Positions 30,501 through 32,092 of a stretch of DNA of 39,181 nucleotides are shown in pieces (positions within the stretch are counted from its first letter, which is position 1; the number at the start of each line of letters is the position of its first letter). The stretch lies in contig MEIF01000017.1 in the NCBI GenBank assembly GCA_001750645.1, positions 1-39,181 on the forward strand. The letters are read 5' to 3'. The DNA comes from Gammaproteobacteria bacterium AqS3. GTDB lineage: Bacteria > Pseudomonadota > Gammaproteobacteria > MEIF01 > AqS3. The notes beneath the pieces were generated by a model that ran no database searches, was not told the DNA's origin, and was given only the letters and a program-made list of their open reading frames with translations. Made by a program: the position numbers and the translations under genes.

Positions 30501-31933
30501 TTGGTGGAGTTAAAGGTCAGGGTGTTCTGGTTGCCGGCCGTGGTGGGGTTGGTGTCGACGGTGAGATCGCTGTCCGAGGTGGAGATTGTGATCGTGCGGT
30601 CGTTGCCCGACCCCGGCTGCGACTCCAAGACATAAGTGAACGTTGCCGTCGAGCCCTCCACGATGCTAAGCGTGTCGACGCTCCGATCCGCCTCGATGTT
30701 GTTGAGTAGCGTGGCGGTTATGTTTTTTGTGGTGATGTTGGTGCCGCTCAGGCTGATGGTTTGTGTTCCGTCACTGTTTATCGAGTTGTCGTTCAGTGTG
30801 ACACTGACGGTCTGGTTGGTGTTCCAGTTGCCGGAGGTGAAGTTCAGCGAATTCGGAACAATAGTCATATTAGACCCGGAGGAAAGGTTGACCGTTCGAT
30901 TCGCCTCGGGGTTTGTATCCAATTTGACTTGGAGATTTGCCGAGCCGCCTTCCGCCAAAGTCAGCGACGTCGGCGACACAGTCACCCCGGCTATGATTGT
31001 TGTGTCGTCCACCGCCACATTTACCGTGTGGGTGGTGACAACCAAGCCGCTGGAGGTGGCGGGCTCAAACTTGAGCGTGAGGGATTCGTCGTCCGTATCG
31101 CCATCAGTGCGCGCAGTGATGGTGACGGCTTGAGAAGTCGTGTAATTGCCGGGGGTGAAGGTCAGTTTGGTGACCGAATCGTTACCCTTCTTGATATCCA
31201 GCTTATTGCTTTTGTTCACGCTAATATCGATGACGACATCCGATATGGGGGCGGTGGTGGATGAGAGTGAGACGGTAATAGTGGCACTGCTGCTGGAATC
31301 ACCTTCGGTAAGCGAGATGTTGGAGGGTGTCGTAGACACCGTCATGATGCCGGCGGGGATTGCTAGGCCCGGCTTGTCTTCAAGGGGGCGGCTGGTATCT
31401 TGGGAACAACTGCTGATTTCTGGACACTCCCTGCGCCCCGCGTTGTACTGGTGACGGGCATCGACATATTCAATACAAATATATCCAGGAGGTGTTGCGG
31501 AGTATGCGAAAGTCGAATTACCTTCATCATCTGTACTAAACCTGCTCCGACTTAAAAAGGTGCAACCATTACCGGTACCAGGTGGATCATGATCTGGATC
31601 ATGATCTGTATAGGTGGCATTAACCTTAACTTCGTTAGGACAAGTACTTGTGAACACGTTCGTGTCAGTGTTCCAGGTTATACAACTAAGCCCCGAGACA
31701 GTTGCACTTGCAGGACTGGATGCAGCGGCCAGCATCAGAAAGACCCCGGCGAATAAGGTGGCGGTGGCGGCGACCGCCAGACGGCGGATGTGGAGTGGAT
31801 GAGAGGCGGTCGGGGCTGAAGTGGCGCCGGTGTCGGTGGCGGGGGCGGTAGCCGATGCTGCCGATGCAGTCGCCGCTGCGATCAAACGCCGCAGCCAGCC
31901 TGCACCCGTGCGGAACAGCCAGCCCGCAATCAC
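527..31933 (-). CDS. Giant Calx-beta-repeat autotransporter (10,468 aa surface protein)
   Basis: A single uninterrupted frame encodes a predicted type V-secreted surface protein of roughly 1.1 MDa (my estimate from length). In order: signal peptide with an extended basic N-region (residues 1-77), a six-Cys cap (84-176), about 81 Calx-beta-like repeats (about 200-9942), a helical linker (9943-10084) and a C-terminal beta-barrel (about 10085-10468) ending in the terminal Phe typical of outer-membrane barrels. A typical repeat has an EGxxxxFxVxL strand, a PxxxVTV strand, LTFTxxNWxxxQTVTV, an acidic DDxDAxDE stretch, a GGGY turn and a closing VxVDDD. The acidic ends suggest calcium binding, as known for Calx-beta domains. 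The start is a GTG at 31933 without a clear ribosome-binding site; a TTG at 31885 in the same frame would also keep the signal sequence. The likely role is adhesion or a long cell-surface filament; this is inference. It is transcribed divergently from the coiled-coil gene array. Confidence 0.93.
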   Translation of the reverse strand: MIAGWLFRTGAGWLRRLIAAATASAASATAPATDTGATSAPTASHPLHIRRLAVAATATLFAGVFLMLAAASSPASATVSGLSCITWNTDTNVFTSTCPNEVKVNATYTDHDPDHDPPGTGNGCTFLSRSRFSTDDEGNSTFAYSATPPGYICIEYVDARHQYNAGRRECPEISSCSQDTSRPLEDKPGLAIPAGIMTVSTTPSNISLTEGDSSSSATITVSLSSTTAPISDVVIDISVNKSNKLDIKKGNDSVTKLTFTPGNYTTSQAVTITARTDGDTDDESLTLKFEPATSSGLVVTTHTVNVAVDDTTIIAGVTVSPTSLTLAEGGSANLQVKLDTNPEANRTVNLSSGSNMTIVPNSLNFTSGNWNTNQTVSVTLNDNSINSDGTQTISLSGTNITTKNITATLLNNIEADRSVDTLSIVEGSTATFTYVLESQPGSGNDRTITISTSDSDLTVDTNPTTAGNQNTLTFNSTNWNAAQTVTLSMAVDADSTDDDQTVSFTFSSGTVKKTGDSDDLTVNILDKDITLAADDISVDEDGSATLSVKLNSEIVHDREVKVTRAGGSSDVTLPSNTVTLTFTSTNYSTDQTVTVSAADDSDTADEMANISLKGDGFANNQITVTVNDDDDVALTLSETSLAIDEGDADGATFNVKLATDPGENMSVTMSSSNSDVTVTPAGPLTFTSDTWNTDQTVTVKAKDDTDVENDTATITLSGARITSSEVEVSVTDATSLVLSSKEVDVDEDDTATFTVKLKSAPTADVTVTLTQPTDNTDVTVDETSLTFTTANWNDTQTVTVSAANDDDASDEEATINISAADGGYAGVTASVTAKVTDDDEPALIFRTAGSVLGDDDDLDVDENDTATFTVELATLPTASVTVTLTQPTNTEVTVDKTTLTFTTANWDDTQTVTVSAANDDDAADDEDVTIEVSASGGDYASVTDSLDVDVDDDDTIGFVLSETSLQFLENASQTFGIRLDSVPTASVTVTLAQPTNTDVTLDTDTSTNNNENTLTFTTANWKVAQTVTVSAADDTDRNNDSATISFTASGGGYASAAGSISVKVIDDEVGLKLTPTRLSVAEGDADGATFNVKLIAVPDPAAEDVTVTLIQPTDNTAVKVDTDTAAAGNQTSLTFTSSNWSDNQTVTVRAAEDANGLDETATVRFTAANGGYDYVTASLTVDVEDDDIGLTLDPATALEVDENNSTTFSVVLDTQPASTVTVTLAQTGTANSDITLDTDLGTANDQDELTFTTANWDTPQIVTVSAADDGDAVTDTATIRLTGSGANYRRVRTDLRVSVDENDAVGIAFSTGADDLEATEGATATFTVALTSQPTASVTVTLVQPTNTDVTLDTDTSTNNNENTLTFTAANWDDPQTVTVSAAEDADGTDDAATIAVTAAGGDYAGVTGSVDVDVDDNDTPGITFSKTIWDVDEGQSYSSPYAFTGTIQLDTAPGPDGATFVLSTTDTTKVRVGDPAASITFTASNWDTPVQFPWSATGRLQLLNDGNTTDGDQYTLTLTGTDGSSPEYRGMTATVILRVWDDDVYRPVLPSSAVSVTEGRSATFEIRLASAPGSGESQDITLRPPIGSGLTFVPSQTFRFSDTNWDDPQTVTVNAAEDADFDDNTYKVTVEPASRSSAGVNTETITFNVADNDDPPTLVLAETALTVIEGGSGEFTVKLGKSPGAAGMTVTLTQPSNTDVTVDTDPDRDGNQTTLTFDSGNWNVAQSVKVSAGQDGDAADDTATVTLSRSTGGTSSSVTVTVTDDDEFQITGLPTETVMVTEAGTSATYSIGLGAEPSADVTVRFTASDADAALGVRAVSVDNNLTFTTANWDTAKTLTVSAVDDMDTESETITVSFTASGGGYGSVTGSFDVTTEDNDTPVPPGLTVATTTGGVSDVGEGSTAKFREVKLATQPTGDVDVELSSSNHAKLRFCDEGSDATAACNSDADHASYTLTFTAANYDTAQVIKMTGVADADAADESAQLTLTASGGGYDEVVKRYNASDTVSLAATVDDDESRGLTVSSTAAWEIDEGANDQDATESRRVKLSAAPDPGQGNVTVALSVSDTASFRVSPTALTFTKDNWDSDQTFYVTALGDSDRTDETATLTLNPGGGGYGSVANSTISLSVDDQTPAPPTTTQPQAWFELVSRAGTVIHTNQNRVPEINVVQGATDAGYQVEVRIMSRTKPSAENSVTIRASGARPDFLLCRHELTGGGVWWGDGAKCNRETAITETNKGVDDWTSTGTNAYYWRSVYFRGANFAGYTSATAAVEVVGAGEAITGTWKANIIESVGHQEIITTENSLSFTEGDAAQSVGAWLGGGHPTSSANVTVKASIEPASYASRFTITPAPAVGHTYPANDTLDDDGNIVTRGRLGARDFTIQPVNNSVNDGNIVSGDNVKLRLTATGATNYNNVTKDIALTLTDDDFGNSLAVAAPTTTTISEPASGSVSTSQFSVSLNNRPASAVTVNLLSSNPDVTFSSDSAGSTAITSLSFSTSNYGTDQNFWMVVNRDADAVNDTVVVSLVAGDLSYASGEYTITDTSTPAATLLESFATSEVDGCTAPAEGVEGCVGYKLRAQPPQSVTTNMNPNPPSESISGNTFNAINVRPTSLTFTPENWDTIQKVYLTPAITPGDDGSRTLNVRFRDIRKNGTEISSGGEEVAVRFTDTVTGDLVIETATAAATEGGSATYSVKLSIKPTASVTVSAVGSSDPTSAPAPGSSANLTFTTSNWNTAQDFTVSAIEDTDLNDETVTLILNANGGGYSNVRKNVTLSVTDNDNPRLALSATEAAVTEGGDEARIEVKLSNQPAETVFVTVTSPDTGAVTVDTALGTSGNQSLMSFTADNWNTAQTLGLFPADDADGLDESVTVSLAVAGDEFDDSDTSITVAVEDDDEFNLTLSAASLTVNEGASGNFTVALSAAPTSAVTVNVSATGAGAGLLTIDADSATTGNQASVEFTTTNWSTARTISLTAGEDDTNVDDETPTVTLTASGAEFQGASAGVVVTIDDDDVLGDSDITYRPAKDATINIREGATTTFNVRLLKAPASGTTFPLSFPALAAAAGLTIDTDPATAGNQTDITFDSSNWSQGIDVRLTAAQDSVTPQAAARTGVKLQSKRGSEAAVDIYTVNVTDDDNIKALVGLPGPQVDLVEGQSLIVSGIRLASAPSDGDDDTNDDVAVTFSSGATSSVMIDTDPTTSAVETTALTFTADNWNTPQSIRINAVASGTITADVNALISVSVSSTDTGYSAITGSFRVLNRNAGIALELSKDSLSITEGATGSFTVKLREAPAADATVQLAKIGQGISSISPSSLTFTTSNYSTAQTVYVVAATDADGDDETASISLTASSGAVTSPALSLPVSVDDTYSHSIRPYVTYSRDTLRENSGDELEVRVYPALSGNPTSFDITDVRGSVRWELSNPDDSAAGNHNGTAAATGLSPLGTGWPDHYLIEFTAENDSDTNNTDDAGAKFTIVSGSGASAVRQNFDLRFKVNDDDDNTVELLFSSDRIEVVEGTTATLDMTLGSAPPSPGHNPLDATLSSGDDDLVTAVWTRTGSARGPSLITGSAGTNSWVSSHGIRITALAGTDSSLPKEVAVTVETTSPIGGRYHNHTETFTVVVTEAPSGRGLTAVADVSAVEGGAPVSRTLKLLAAPSDDVTVNLVAESPASDITFSSDAAGSTAITSLTFTSTDWNTAQTFYIAAGTDADSADDSDRISLIATGAGSGYSGVTGSFTVSTDDTTGDTAGLIISGAPSVTEGASATFTVKLAALPTADVTVTAEAVANTGVGTVSPASLTFTTANWNTPQTVTAPTTDDTGTVDKTGQVELEPSGGGYTSSQDRTVDIAITNNDTPALTLSATSLDIDEGEGATFTVELASAPERNVTVAVTQTGLTSVAPASLTFTPANWDTTQTVHIVTSHDTDSDDETGSVSLVPTGDGGALTASTVSVAIDDDEETDLDLFVRFVSNHGGIGGLRESSGTNVAGVVRTSMSAQPSASVSMTVSSSDPDRLDVASDNSSTDNFGATATVTLAASSWNDFGVGSLVYLRTLEDDDTEDNEVTLSVTANGGGFNSLSKTYTLTLADNDANRIVAIPRNGTGQIDEVEGVSPLAYRVELSRAPTANVTLTFTSSDTGAATVDTDDDTAGNQNTLTFTTSNWNRAQEFFVSSVYDSDGDNESGTINITAAGGGYDSVTASPAFTVTDVKPGVIVNRSLPIVIREDGGAVTFEIKLTRQPRRNGSPEDGRTWRFSPASGVNDIFRVTSPAHPHTLPFDATGPADDLWSTYRNVTIEPVNDTKFTGAVRTSWLIVQPNLSISGFNYDVAESRILPRIPIHIIDDETDPNPNKLTALTNVSGTEGGTPVASTVALSTKPASGETVTVQLTSSNPDVSFASDAAGASAITSLSFTDANWDTAQTFYNVLGTDDDFSDDTATVTLIATGSDSFGAGSRSYTVTVTDPDTPGALIITGTELEVGVARNLTAVLSKQPSGNVTVTPKALIKGSDDWTVADGDITFSPATLTFTPSNWNVAQTTSLTAPAAAALTSERNPQVTTSWDASGGGYTITGGTFATTLINAVSGASITAAESMKSAREGSSATYSIRLSHKPRTTVTVTATLSDTTSAGIADTDTATAGVQNTLSFTASNWNQPQNLTVNAIEDVDTQDSNVAISLAASGGGYFDIVSNLTLAIADNDVPAIQLSATRLSITEGGAAAGASVQLGAPPTTAVEIAITSSDTGAVSVDADASVSGVQSTMTFTTDNWSTPQSFAVTPVDDDDTGNENVIIRLSTDAAGYEGVTASVAVTVTDDETDGLAVSPGTLTVTEETNTTFSVRLNTRPSGSSNITVTATASGTDSGDITIDPSAGRIFNSVNWQVPQRFMVAAAADADKDNDSAVITVTVSGTDPYDAIYEGVKDATLNVTVIDDEASMLVLSVNDDEEITLNEGSSSTFNVKLDKAPPSAGLTVMLMQPANTDVTVDANPSAPGNQARLNFTTANWMTGFDVTVRAERDATLDDETAGISVSIADGDRKTVRVSVNDLDEAQLVGLPAAITLAEGTSRTFTGVALAAQPQANVTVRFGVPAGADISIDRARLNFTPANWAGGQSLTITAPQDEDAEGSTYDITFAGSGGRYGGLSGRIQVTVTEDEMLGLNITAPGAGATSLAEPADESSRSLLNQINRTGVALTARPSADVTVTMSSSHPASLQICDPGALVLGCPSPADAQLTFTPANWATPQRYRVLALADGNIANEAGTLTFTASGGGYNGVSGSISVTTADSDSAGMTLSTDELALVEDTSTGSFTVVLDAEPSGNVTVTAAGAASNSKLATISPSALTFTAANWDTAQTVYVTAASDSDGDDETETITLTPAGGGYGSVTPATVSVTITDDDEGTYTPPAPTTNFFELGVGSNFVEGSQGFVSVRLLVEPTEDIVFRVEVTPASAVPINLETLNVDYPVSRWAEGRFLTGAAFFMVEDSDNMDSEITVQVSATGGNYDGITKSIVIGVTDNDGSNKIVVDPSNVYGEMTEGGSSLNYGVRLNRAPTGNVTVTATSSDAGAVTIDDTDSGTGGTQNTLTFTTSNWSTQQTFSVSPVNDADSNDESGTINLSASGGGYDSVTSSAPFTVRDDEVSGIHPDFTVTQVGTFREIAQSGGSNQTIGQFQVALNRYPTGDVTFGVTSGDTDRADSPDDLTVTPGDWNTPASNTITVTGAPDADMDNDRVTFTFTASSGGYSSLSKTATVTVFDKDHSDGHRILVAPIDSARQITEGGAAAQYSVRLNEAPTDDVTVTVASSDTTAVAVDTNSTTSGNQSTLTFTSSNWSTAQNFSALPVNDEDSDNESVRLVLSAASDDTGYSGVSATETVTVIDNNERPTPPAMRDFSLFYTTFLENSGTPNVGRMYITLSEAPTGNVTISATSSDTDRVKNPSNTTLTTSNWNTNGEHRYLNFKGEEDTDTVHNDVTITVTANGGGYTNLARSATVRVADNDGAKRINTSLPEELTEGGSSGTISVSLTQVPSGGASVTVTVASSDTGAVTVDTSGSTGLQNTMTFNSGNWNASQDVTIAPVDDADLVDESVTITFTASSTDSGYNTGSADTGATRTVIVRDDETPTTDFTIGGALSGLEGATAGIGSLEIDLAEAPTGDVTLTFTSADPSLLVFDSLSSTDSSKTITGVNSTNWQTDAKTHVTLYAKEDSDSADNFVNVTVTAIGANYNSTKTAAITIYDDEAKSFVLDTNNVTRLTEGAAATGYGVRLSEAPTSSVTVTITSEDEGALTVDTDTAAAGNQGTLTFTATNYATEQMFYLTGVQDSDSDSESVRITLTGSGDYAAVSNSLALSVDDDDGPLAGRALVLSQTSALTINEGAVSPAITLKLGAQPREDVTVAPASNHSAVTLTSDAAGMTALPGSLTFTADNWNTSQTFHVAAAEDVDFVDISTSVSLVASGGGYGGLSSSFAVTVDDDEAAPTTAAELIEFDRDISAGLSVDEGSSTKLGFRLRYPPVGGNVVVSRQLVGTGGTAPTLTPSGANFTFTPSNWDTYQEITIAAPTDSDTTDSTRRLTFQPAATGGYPALSGSGAQVSVTVTLSDNDTAAGPGFEVVEGPTLLTLNEGASEDYTIKLVTAPTGNVTVTAINGDSTALTVDTDTSATGNQDTLTFTSSNYSTAQTIRITAPEDADSDDERITVSLVASGGGYTNISQSLVVEVVDNENKRLRVSEDTLEFDEGDAAGSFTVRLTSEPTDQVTVTLDNDNSEGVDVDTNTAITGAQDTLTFTTDNWDAPQTVSVRAIQDGDPVDETATVSITASGGGYGSATATVTIAVDDDEEINLVLSSYILSDLTENEAGAANPVTRPLTVRLSSEPDADVTVNLRVTAGDTTRERLTFSQSALVFTRLNWNTPQTVQFRGNEDDDANDESLTVTLSALGSYYEGTSATVAVTIEDKDIPGPVIEEDAIDIREGRSGTLSVKLNRDPGMTDVDVTITVEAGYPAVTVDTDPTAGGDQNKLTFTSANWSTAQTVTVSAGQDADLDDERLTITATADNAAFDTAIVNIEDDDLAQLAGLPSRTPSVEEGDTAGEVLDKIKLSNQPDLDVTLTLASGNTDLKIDTDSATTGDRDELTFTNATASASAITAGTCTTEWNCPRSVTFTAAQDDTVDDELVTVTVTATTSDPNYSGLMGGFLILIKDDDEYGLTVVEPAKADRDALDEGGSAVTGTVVLDAEPSGEVRIMLSSSIPGSVEICRDGTSSTTPATPCDDELTFTTSNWDTVQTFAIKALEDDANFVDETGMVTLTASGGGYGGQEESFSVGTDDNDDESSASLVISGDGNDRVAAGGVGDFTVRLGTRPASRVTVSIDKPTDHVDEIAPGELVFTPDNWMEDQTAYVMPSDDAAGEDDVDLDLTAAGGGYDSVTDTYRFDITAANTGVVVGGGFSALLGVSGTEGSVAATRQQVRLLRQPSGNVTVTLTSDNPSVSFESESGTALTRLTYTPQNWDSNQEIRTVIGNDDVLGGYTTTASLVASGGGYDGVRSSYAVTVTDNDTAALVITGSLVEASEDPALGISLSAQPSDDVTVTPSSTPADIDSVSPTTLTFTVANWDIPQQLKVKTVADLNAINGTVNLPVSATGGGYSLSDAPHSIQVIDRISAAIDVTPAEHTVGEAGTGVTYQVELTRAPSANVTVALRTSDTGAISLVGDGGATELTFTTSNWNTAQTITATPLDDTDARDEVVTITLTAAGGGYVNVTEVVTLTVVDDDAAVIYVSDDALSVDEEGQPGFFRVQLSQQPSDSVTVRLTSDNTDLVEVDGAPAIGGRQEELTFTPDNWSTAQSVSVRGLEDSNGRDEVVSVSLNAAGGGYDGKSDTVTVTVVDNDPYDLILSQSSLDLDEGDSADITVRLSRLPDGNVTVRTFQPTNADVTAPTADMTFTTSNWNTAQTVTINVAHDDDVVDDTAVLRFTASGGNFTDASASVSISIDDDDDADLVLPSSAVVVVEGSTVDVPIQLSTQPGEDVTLTLTQPTNTDVTLDTDTASAGNQNTLTFTAANWNVPQQVAVSAAHDNDDASDEGAVIAVSAAGGGYDSVSGHISILVKDDEAPALTLTAPSPLPGEADAGSTPTQRTLPVQLSAKPSQDVIVTALSSDTSSVTVVSTTASLTFTPANWNTAQDVKLQAVQDDDADDESVTITLTARGGEYTGISNSETFEVVDDDIPTLVIDTDLNTAGNQTTKIDLNEGMPNSVSSTLSVQLSIQPTGDVTVTAGIQNNDDAVSITAGTSLTFTPQNWNSPQTVSVTAVDDDDANEESVTLELTVAGAEYSDTTNHGNAVLMHTVTVDVTDDEEERLVLDGSSTNREFDVDEEVDLVIPVRLEAKPDGNVTVTVGQPTNSADSTQNNDITTDPVATGTLTFTPMNWNVVQNLTISAAHDDDGQHEPGVTIALEVDEAGRTTGGYDQAQSDATLTVNILDNDTIEMLFKDSDGNDITDRSIFTVEEADADATRTFTVQLNTEPTAAVDVTVPNADLTGMGLNVTPSTRSFSTSKDVAGGWNMPQTFTVTSVHDDNAFDEQRDITITATGGDYETAQGTGRFASTPAPVFNLTLKADDDEFTGFRVTTDQGAAGDPMSTIEEFCEDPESGIADCDYFLVALTSQPTVSTGSPVRVDITVPPEFANKLRIDTDAGAANYQTRLEFTNSTWNVQQRVYLNALGDVDLADHDIDLTMAAKGGDYEGVTAIYPLASSGNLNDVDEADDMVPDYGIKIEDNDRARISTSTDSLELAEGGSSESFTVRLVTAPAEDVTVAVTSSDSGAVAVVSGASLTFTTDNWSQFQSVSIDPVDDGDANDEMVSISVTPSCTNTCEYGAAQALTIPVEVNDDETAGLLVSQSAINGLAEGTDSESGTDPDNDVSLDVRLISQPTGNVMVSFTSQDTGAVTVTTTQLTFTTADWGTAQTVTVKAEQDADARDESVYITMTATGGDYDGQNANVLVNVDDDEEPGLTLSARTLGIDEPQDGAAAVLGSVTVVLDSEPATAVEVTVTIPDDSDLSIAGAAPGAGKSTTLTFTTGNWGTTQAVQVISAEDDDATNDTVSIALSASGADYGGETASFAVTVDDPDTPALEFFEEDGTTPLNNADTKDDRFKFEEGKSASFQVALATQPATDVTVSKVSKDPGAVSVSTGNLTFTNSNWNVPQTVTLAGIEDIDLIDETPEVELTAAGADYGSVKASIYAAVDDNDKPGVTTSGTVRLTEGGKAFGLQVHLRTRPTANVTVTPSIAPDDDPNDGIVETKVSTSIPLNPNTGRPEPLTFTPANWDTIQTIYVSPLDDEDAVDEADLIVLLIDSGNDPLYQLGAGQTEDVRVIVQDNDVTELLLSQNSETGFSGVTVEELGSAQFEVRLTSRPTATVQVEAESADETIAMISPRSLTFLESEWNTAKTFTITAPRDFNAVDASTSISLTASGGDYGGRYGGEDYENVTGSVTVNVSDPDEQGLKLTDGAGEALDRDDPSVSVKEKTGENTATFTVALDTQPYPLDGEVVVTVATNNALKATVTPARLEFNANNYLTGQTVTVTAHQDLDARDDRVGLVLSPSGADYDDLGDVTVTAVIDDDGVAGLVLSDTALQVTEGRTEDITVALDTQPTGNVRVVPESNNTDLTTAQGFLLFTPANWDEPQTLTLRGGDDADQNDEIVRLTLKGRAGEDEGFEYNNVEDIVTITLSDNDRDPGIRISPEVLSLDEDERDEGNAGLFNVRLESPPARVVTLTLTNPDPGAVAVEDLELMTMRFTPANWNTNQTLRVRAVQDLDAADEEVTLRMTSSGPAGYVGEVSDFTVRVEDDEKVGLKLTVDGAEAGPFTVVTMNEGDSSTVTVELLSEPTQEVIVNITSADSSAVIATPAQLTFNASDWQGGRRILITAVQDDDRSDETEVVVEFRVPNDSGGEFAGQGAGFRVSVIDDDEGASLERERAAAKLALGEIARAMMTSAADVMGHRFDAVTGQRVGTLVGQQIELGRQGEPEGGSFDSRRGEAARVWTDADLTGAGSRYHRDWFGHERLSSKWFGGLELERGRPVDPHPDQTGAADMPILSNFVYSLDSGGFSDAGGGFGKGWTLWGRVDQRAFSGSFQDEQDELRRLDNRAINYDGEQSGYWLGVDQRINEQLMYGFALSRSAGDAEYILDSFDATMDTTLSTVMPYFEVRTRGGTSVRAMYGLGGGTLRLNETGGVKSQADMSVVVASLGVRWPVASLGRSTLAMTGSMASTRLRTSQADSAALRDLNVTSERLRGGFELSHSGFGQRWRLAPRIGMSLRQDEGESLSGSGTEFLFSVLLSTPTDRVGIEINAHWLGTHTDKEMDESGASMEFRMSGRDAAGRGLSLRIGPEWGARRDNVLEREEVFSLERGPEIGSAQRVNNASLGADIGFGMDAFGGMLTPYAEYRLSTGMYASEQRSAGLRFRRLSDDIEAKLFGEQRINQNSDNTTGLGFELRKQF
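530..1690 (-). other. C-terminal autotransporter-type beta-barrel domain
   Basis: About the last 384 residues of the giant protein. The domain opens with GFGKGWTLWGRVDQ, like the W-G-R opening of autotransporter barrels. It continues with alternating amphipathic strands (for example LMYGFALS, VRAMYGLG, RWRLAPRIGMSL) and ends GLGFELRKQF with a C-terminal Phe, the recognition feature for outer-membrane barrel assembly. It contains no cysteine. Its role would be to anchor and translocate the passenger. The length fits a single-chain type Va barrel with an N-terminal extension. Confidence 0.85.
1691..2107 (-). other. Helical linker between repeats and barrel
   Basis: After the last repeat the composition changes sharply to an Ala/Arg/Glu/Met-rich stretch (LERERAAAKLALGEIA, then SAADVMGHRF), with no Calx-beta motifs. 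It is probably the alpha-helical segment that threads the barrel, followed by a polar charged stretch of about 100 residues (RWF/KWF-type sequence, many Asp/Gly) before the first barrel strand. Confidence 0.6.
10757..10768 (-). repeat. GLP cassette marker, copy 4
   Basis: This codes for AGLP at the start of a repeat subtype whose next module carries a loop with paired Cys and begins YGLTV. The same order occurs at 26609, 22496 (partly) and 16790, which makes it a landmark of the super-repeat. Confidence 0.6.
12905..15770 (-). repeat. Block of four alternating two-module units inside the giant gene
   Basis: Over this stretch two repeat subtypes alternate four times. Subtype X starts with a Pro/Thr-rich or FxL-type segment and has a long insertion after the conserved Trp. 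Subtype Y starts with a basic residue plus I/V and has TEGGxxxxYxVRLxxAP followed by SSDxxAVxVD. X-Y-X-Y-X-Y-X-Y can be followed by eye in the translated protein. A further X-Y pair lies near 19330-20060. This indicates duplication of dimeric units of about 230 residues. Confidence 0.65.
16790..16801 (-). repeat. GLP cassette marker, copy 3
   Basis: This codes for VGLP. It is followed by a module beginning LGLNIT with a CX8C loop, then a GMTLS module, then the Pro-rich linker PPAPTTNFFEL. Confidence 0.6.
22496..22507 (-). repeat. GLP cassette marker, copy 2
   Basis: This codes for VGLP. The paired-Cys module that follows copies 1, 3 and 4 is missing here, and the next module is of the LELSKDSLSITEG type, so this cassette looks internally shortened. 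Confidence 0.55.
26609..26620 (-). repeat. GLP cassette marker, copy 1
   Basis: This codes for TGLP. It is followed by a GLTVATT module with a CX9C loop, a second GLTV module, then the Pro-rich linker TPAPPTTTQPQAWFEL. The order parallels the cassette at 16790. Confidence 0.6.
27818..27934 (-). repeat. 117-bp near-identical segment, copy A
   Basis: It matches 28871-28987 with 3 differences in 117 bp, at an offset of 1053 bp (351 codons, three repeats). It encodes the TSTNNNENTLTF segment and the flanking NW strand. Such identity stands out among repeats that are otherwise well diverged. Confidence 0.85.
28871..28987 (-). repeat. 117-bp near-identical segment, copy B
   Basis: Partner of 27818-27934 with 3 differences. 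The similarity drops immediately outside, which is more like gene conversion or a small duplication than shared ancestry of the whole repeat. Confidence 0.85.
31406..31684 (-). other. Six-cysteine N-terminal cap of the giant protein
   Basis: Mature residues 84-176 contain six cysteines (84, 98, 124, 153, 170, 176) in about 93 residues, while the following 9,700 residues of repeats have only about 16. The segment includes a His/Asp/Pro-rich turn (DHDPDHDPPG). It has no recognisable family. Three disulfides are possible if it is oxidised in the periplasm. Confidence 0.6.
31703..31933 (-). other. Extended signal peptide of the giant protein
   Basis: Residues 1-51 are Ala/Thr-rich with scattered Arg. 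A hydrophobic core follows (about 52-71, LAVAATATLFAGVFLMLAAA) and an ASA motif predicts cleavage after residue 77. The long N-region resembles the extended signal peptides of large autotransporters. If translation really starts at a later codon, the N-region shortens but the core stays. Confidence 0.7.
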
Positions 31934-31997
31934 GGCTTAGATGAAGAGAGAGAAGGCACGGAGCGGAGTGCGATAAGGGGCGGGGGATGCCGCTCGA

Positions 31998-32020
31998 AAC
32001 AGACCCTGAGCGGATCTGTT
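31998..32020 (-). promoter_or_regulatory. Hairpin in the leader of the giant gene
   Basis: A 9-bp stem (one G-T pair in the RNA of the minus strand) with a 5-nt loop: AACAGATCC, GCTCA, GGGTCTGTT. It lies about 65 nt upstream of the GTG and is not followed by a T-run, so it is not a typical terminator. It could be a leader structure or chance. Confidence 0.4.
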
Positions 32021-32092
32021 GAGTTTGATGAGCTGGCCGCTCCTCTGCGAAACATGTTTTCCTTAACCGACCGCCCCGTGAACGAGCGGCGC

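Larger units (their letters stand above)
2108..31336 (-). repeat. Array of about 81 Calx-beta-like repeats
   Basis: I counted about 81 occurrences of the repeat signature (F-T-x-x-N-W or a degenerate form followed by a Q-T-V-type strand and an acidic run). That gives an average unit near 120 residues (about 361 bp). Most are regular, but several are longer or degenerate, for example around 24950-25500, 21100-21800, 18900-19350 and 15320-15770. Distinct subtypes recur in fixed order. The count is by eye and could be off by a few. Confidence 0.85.
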
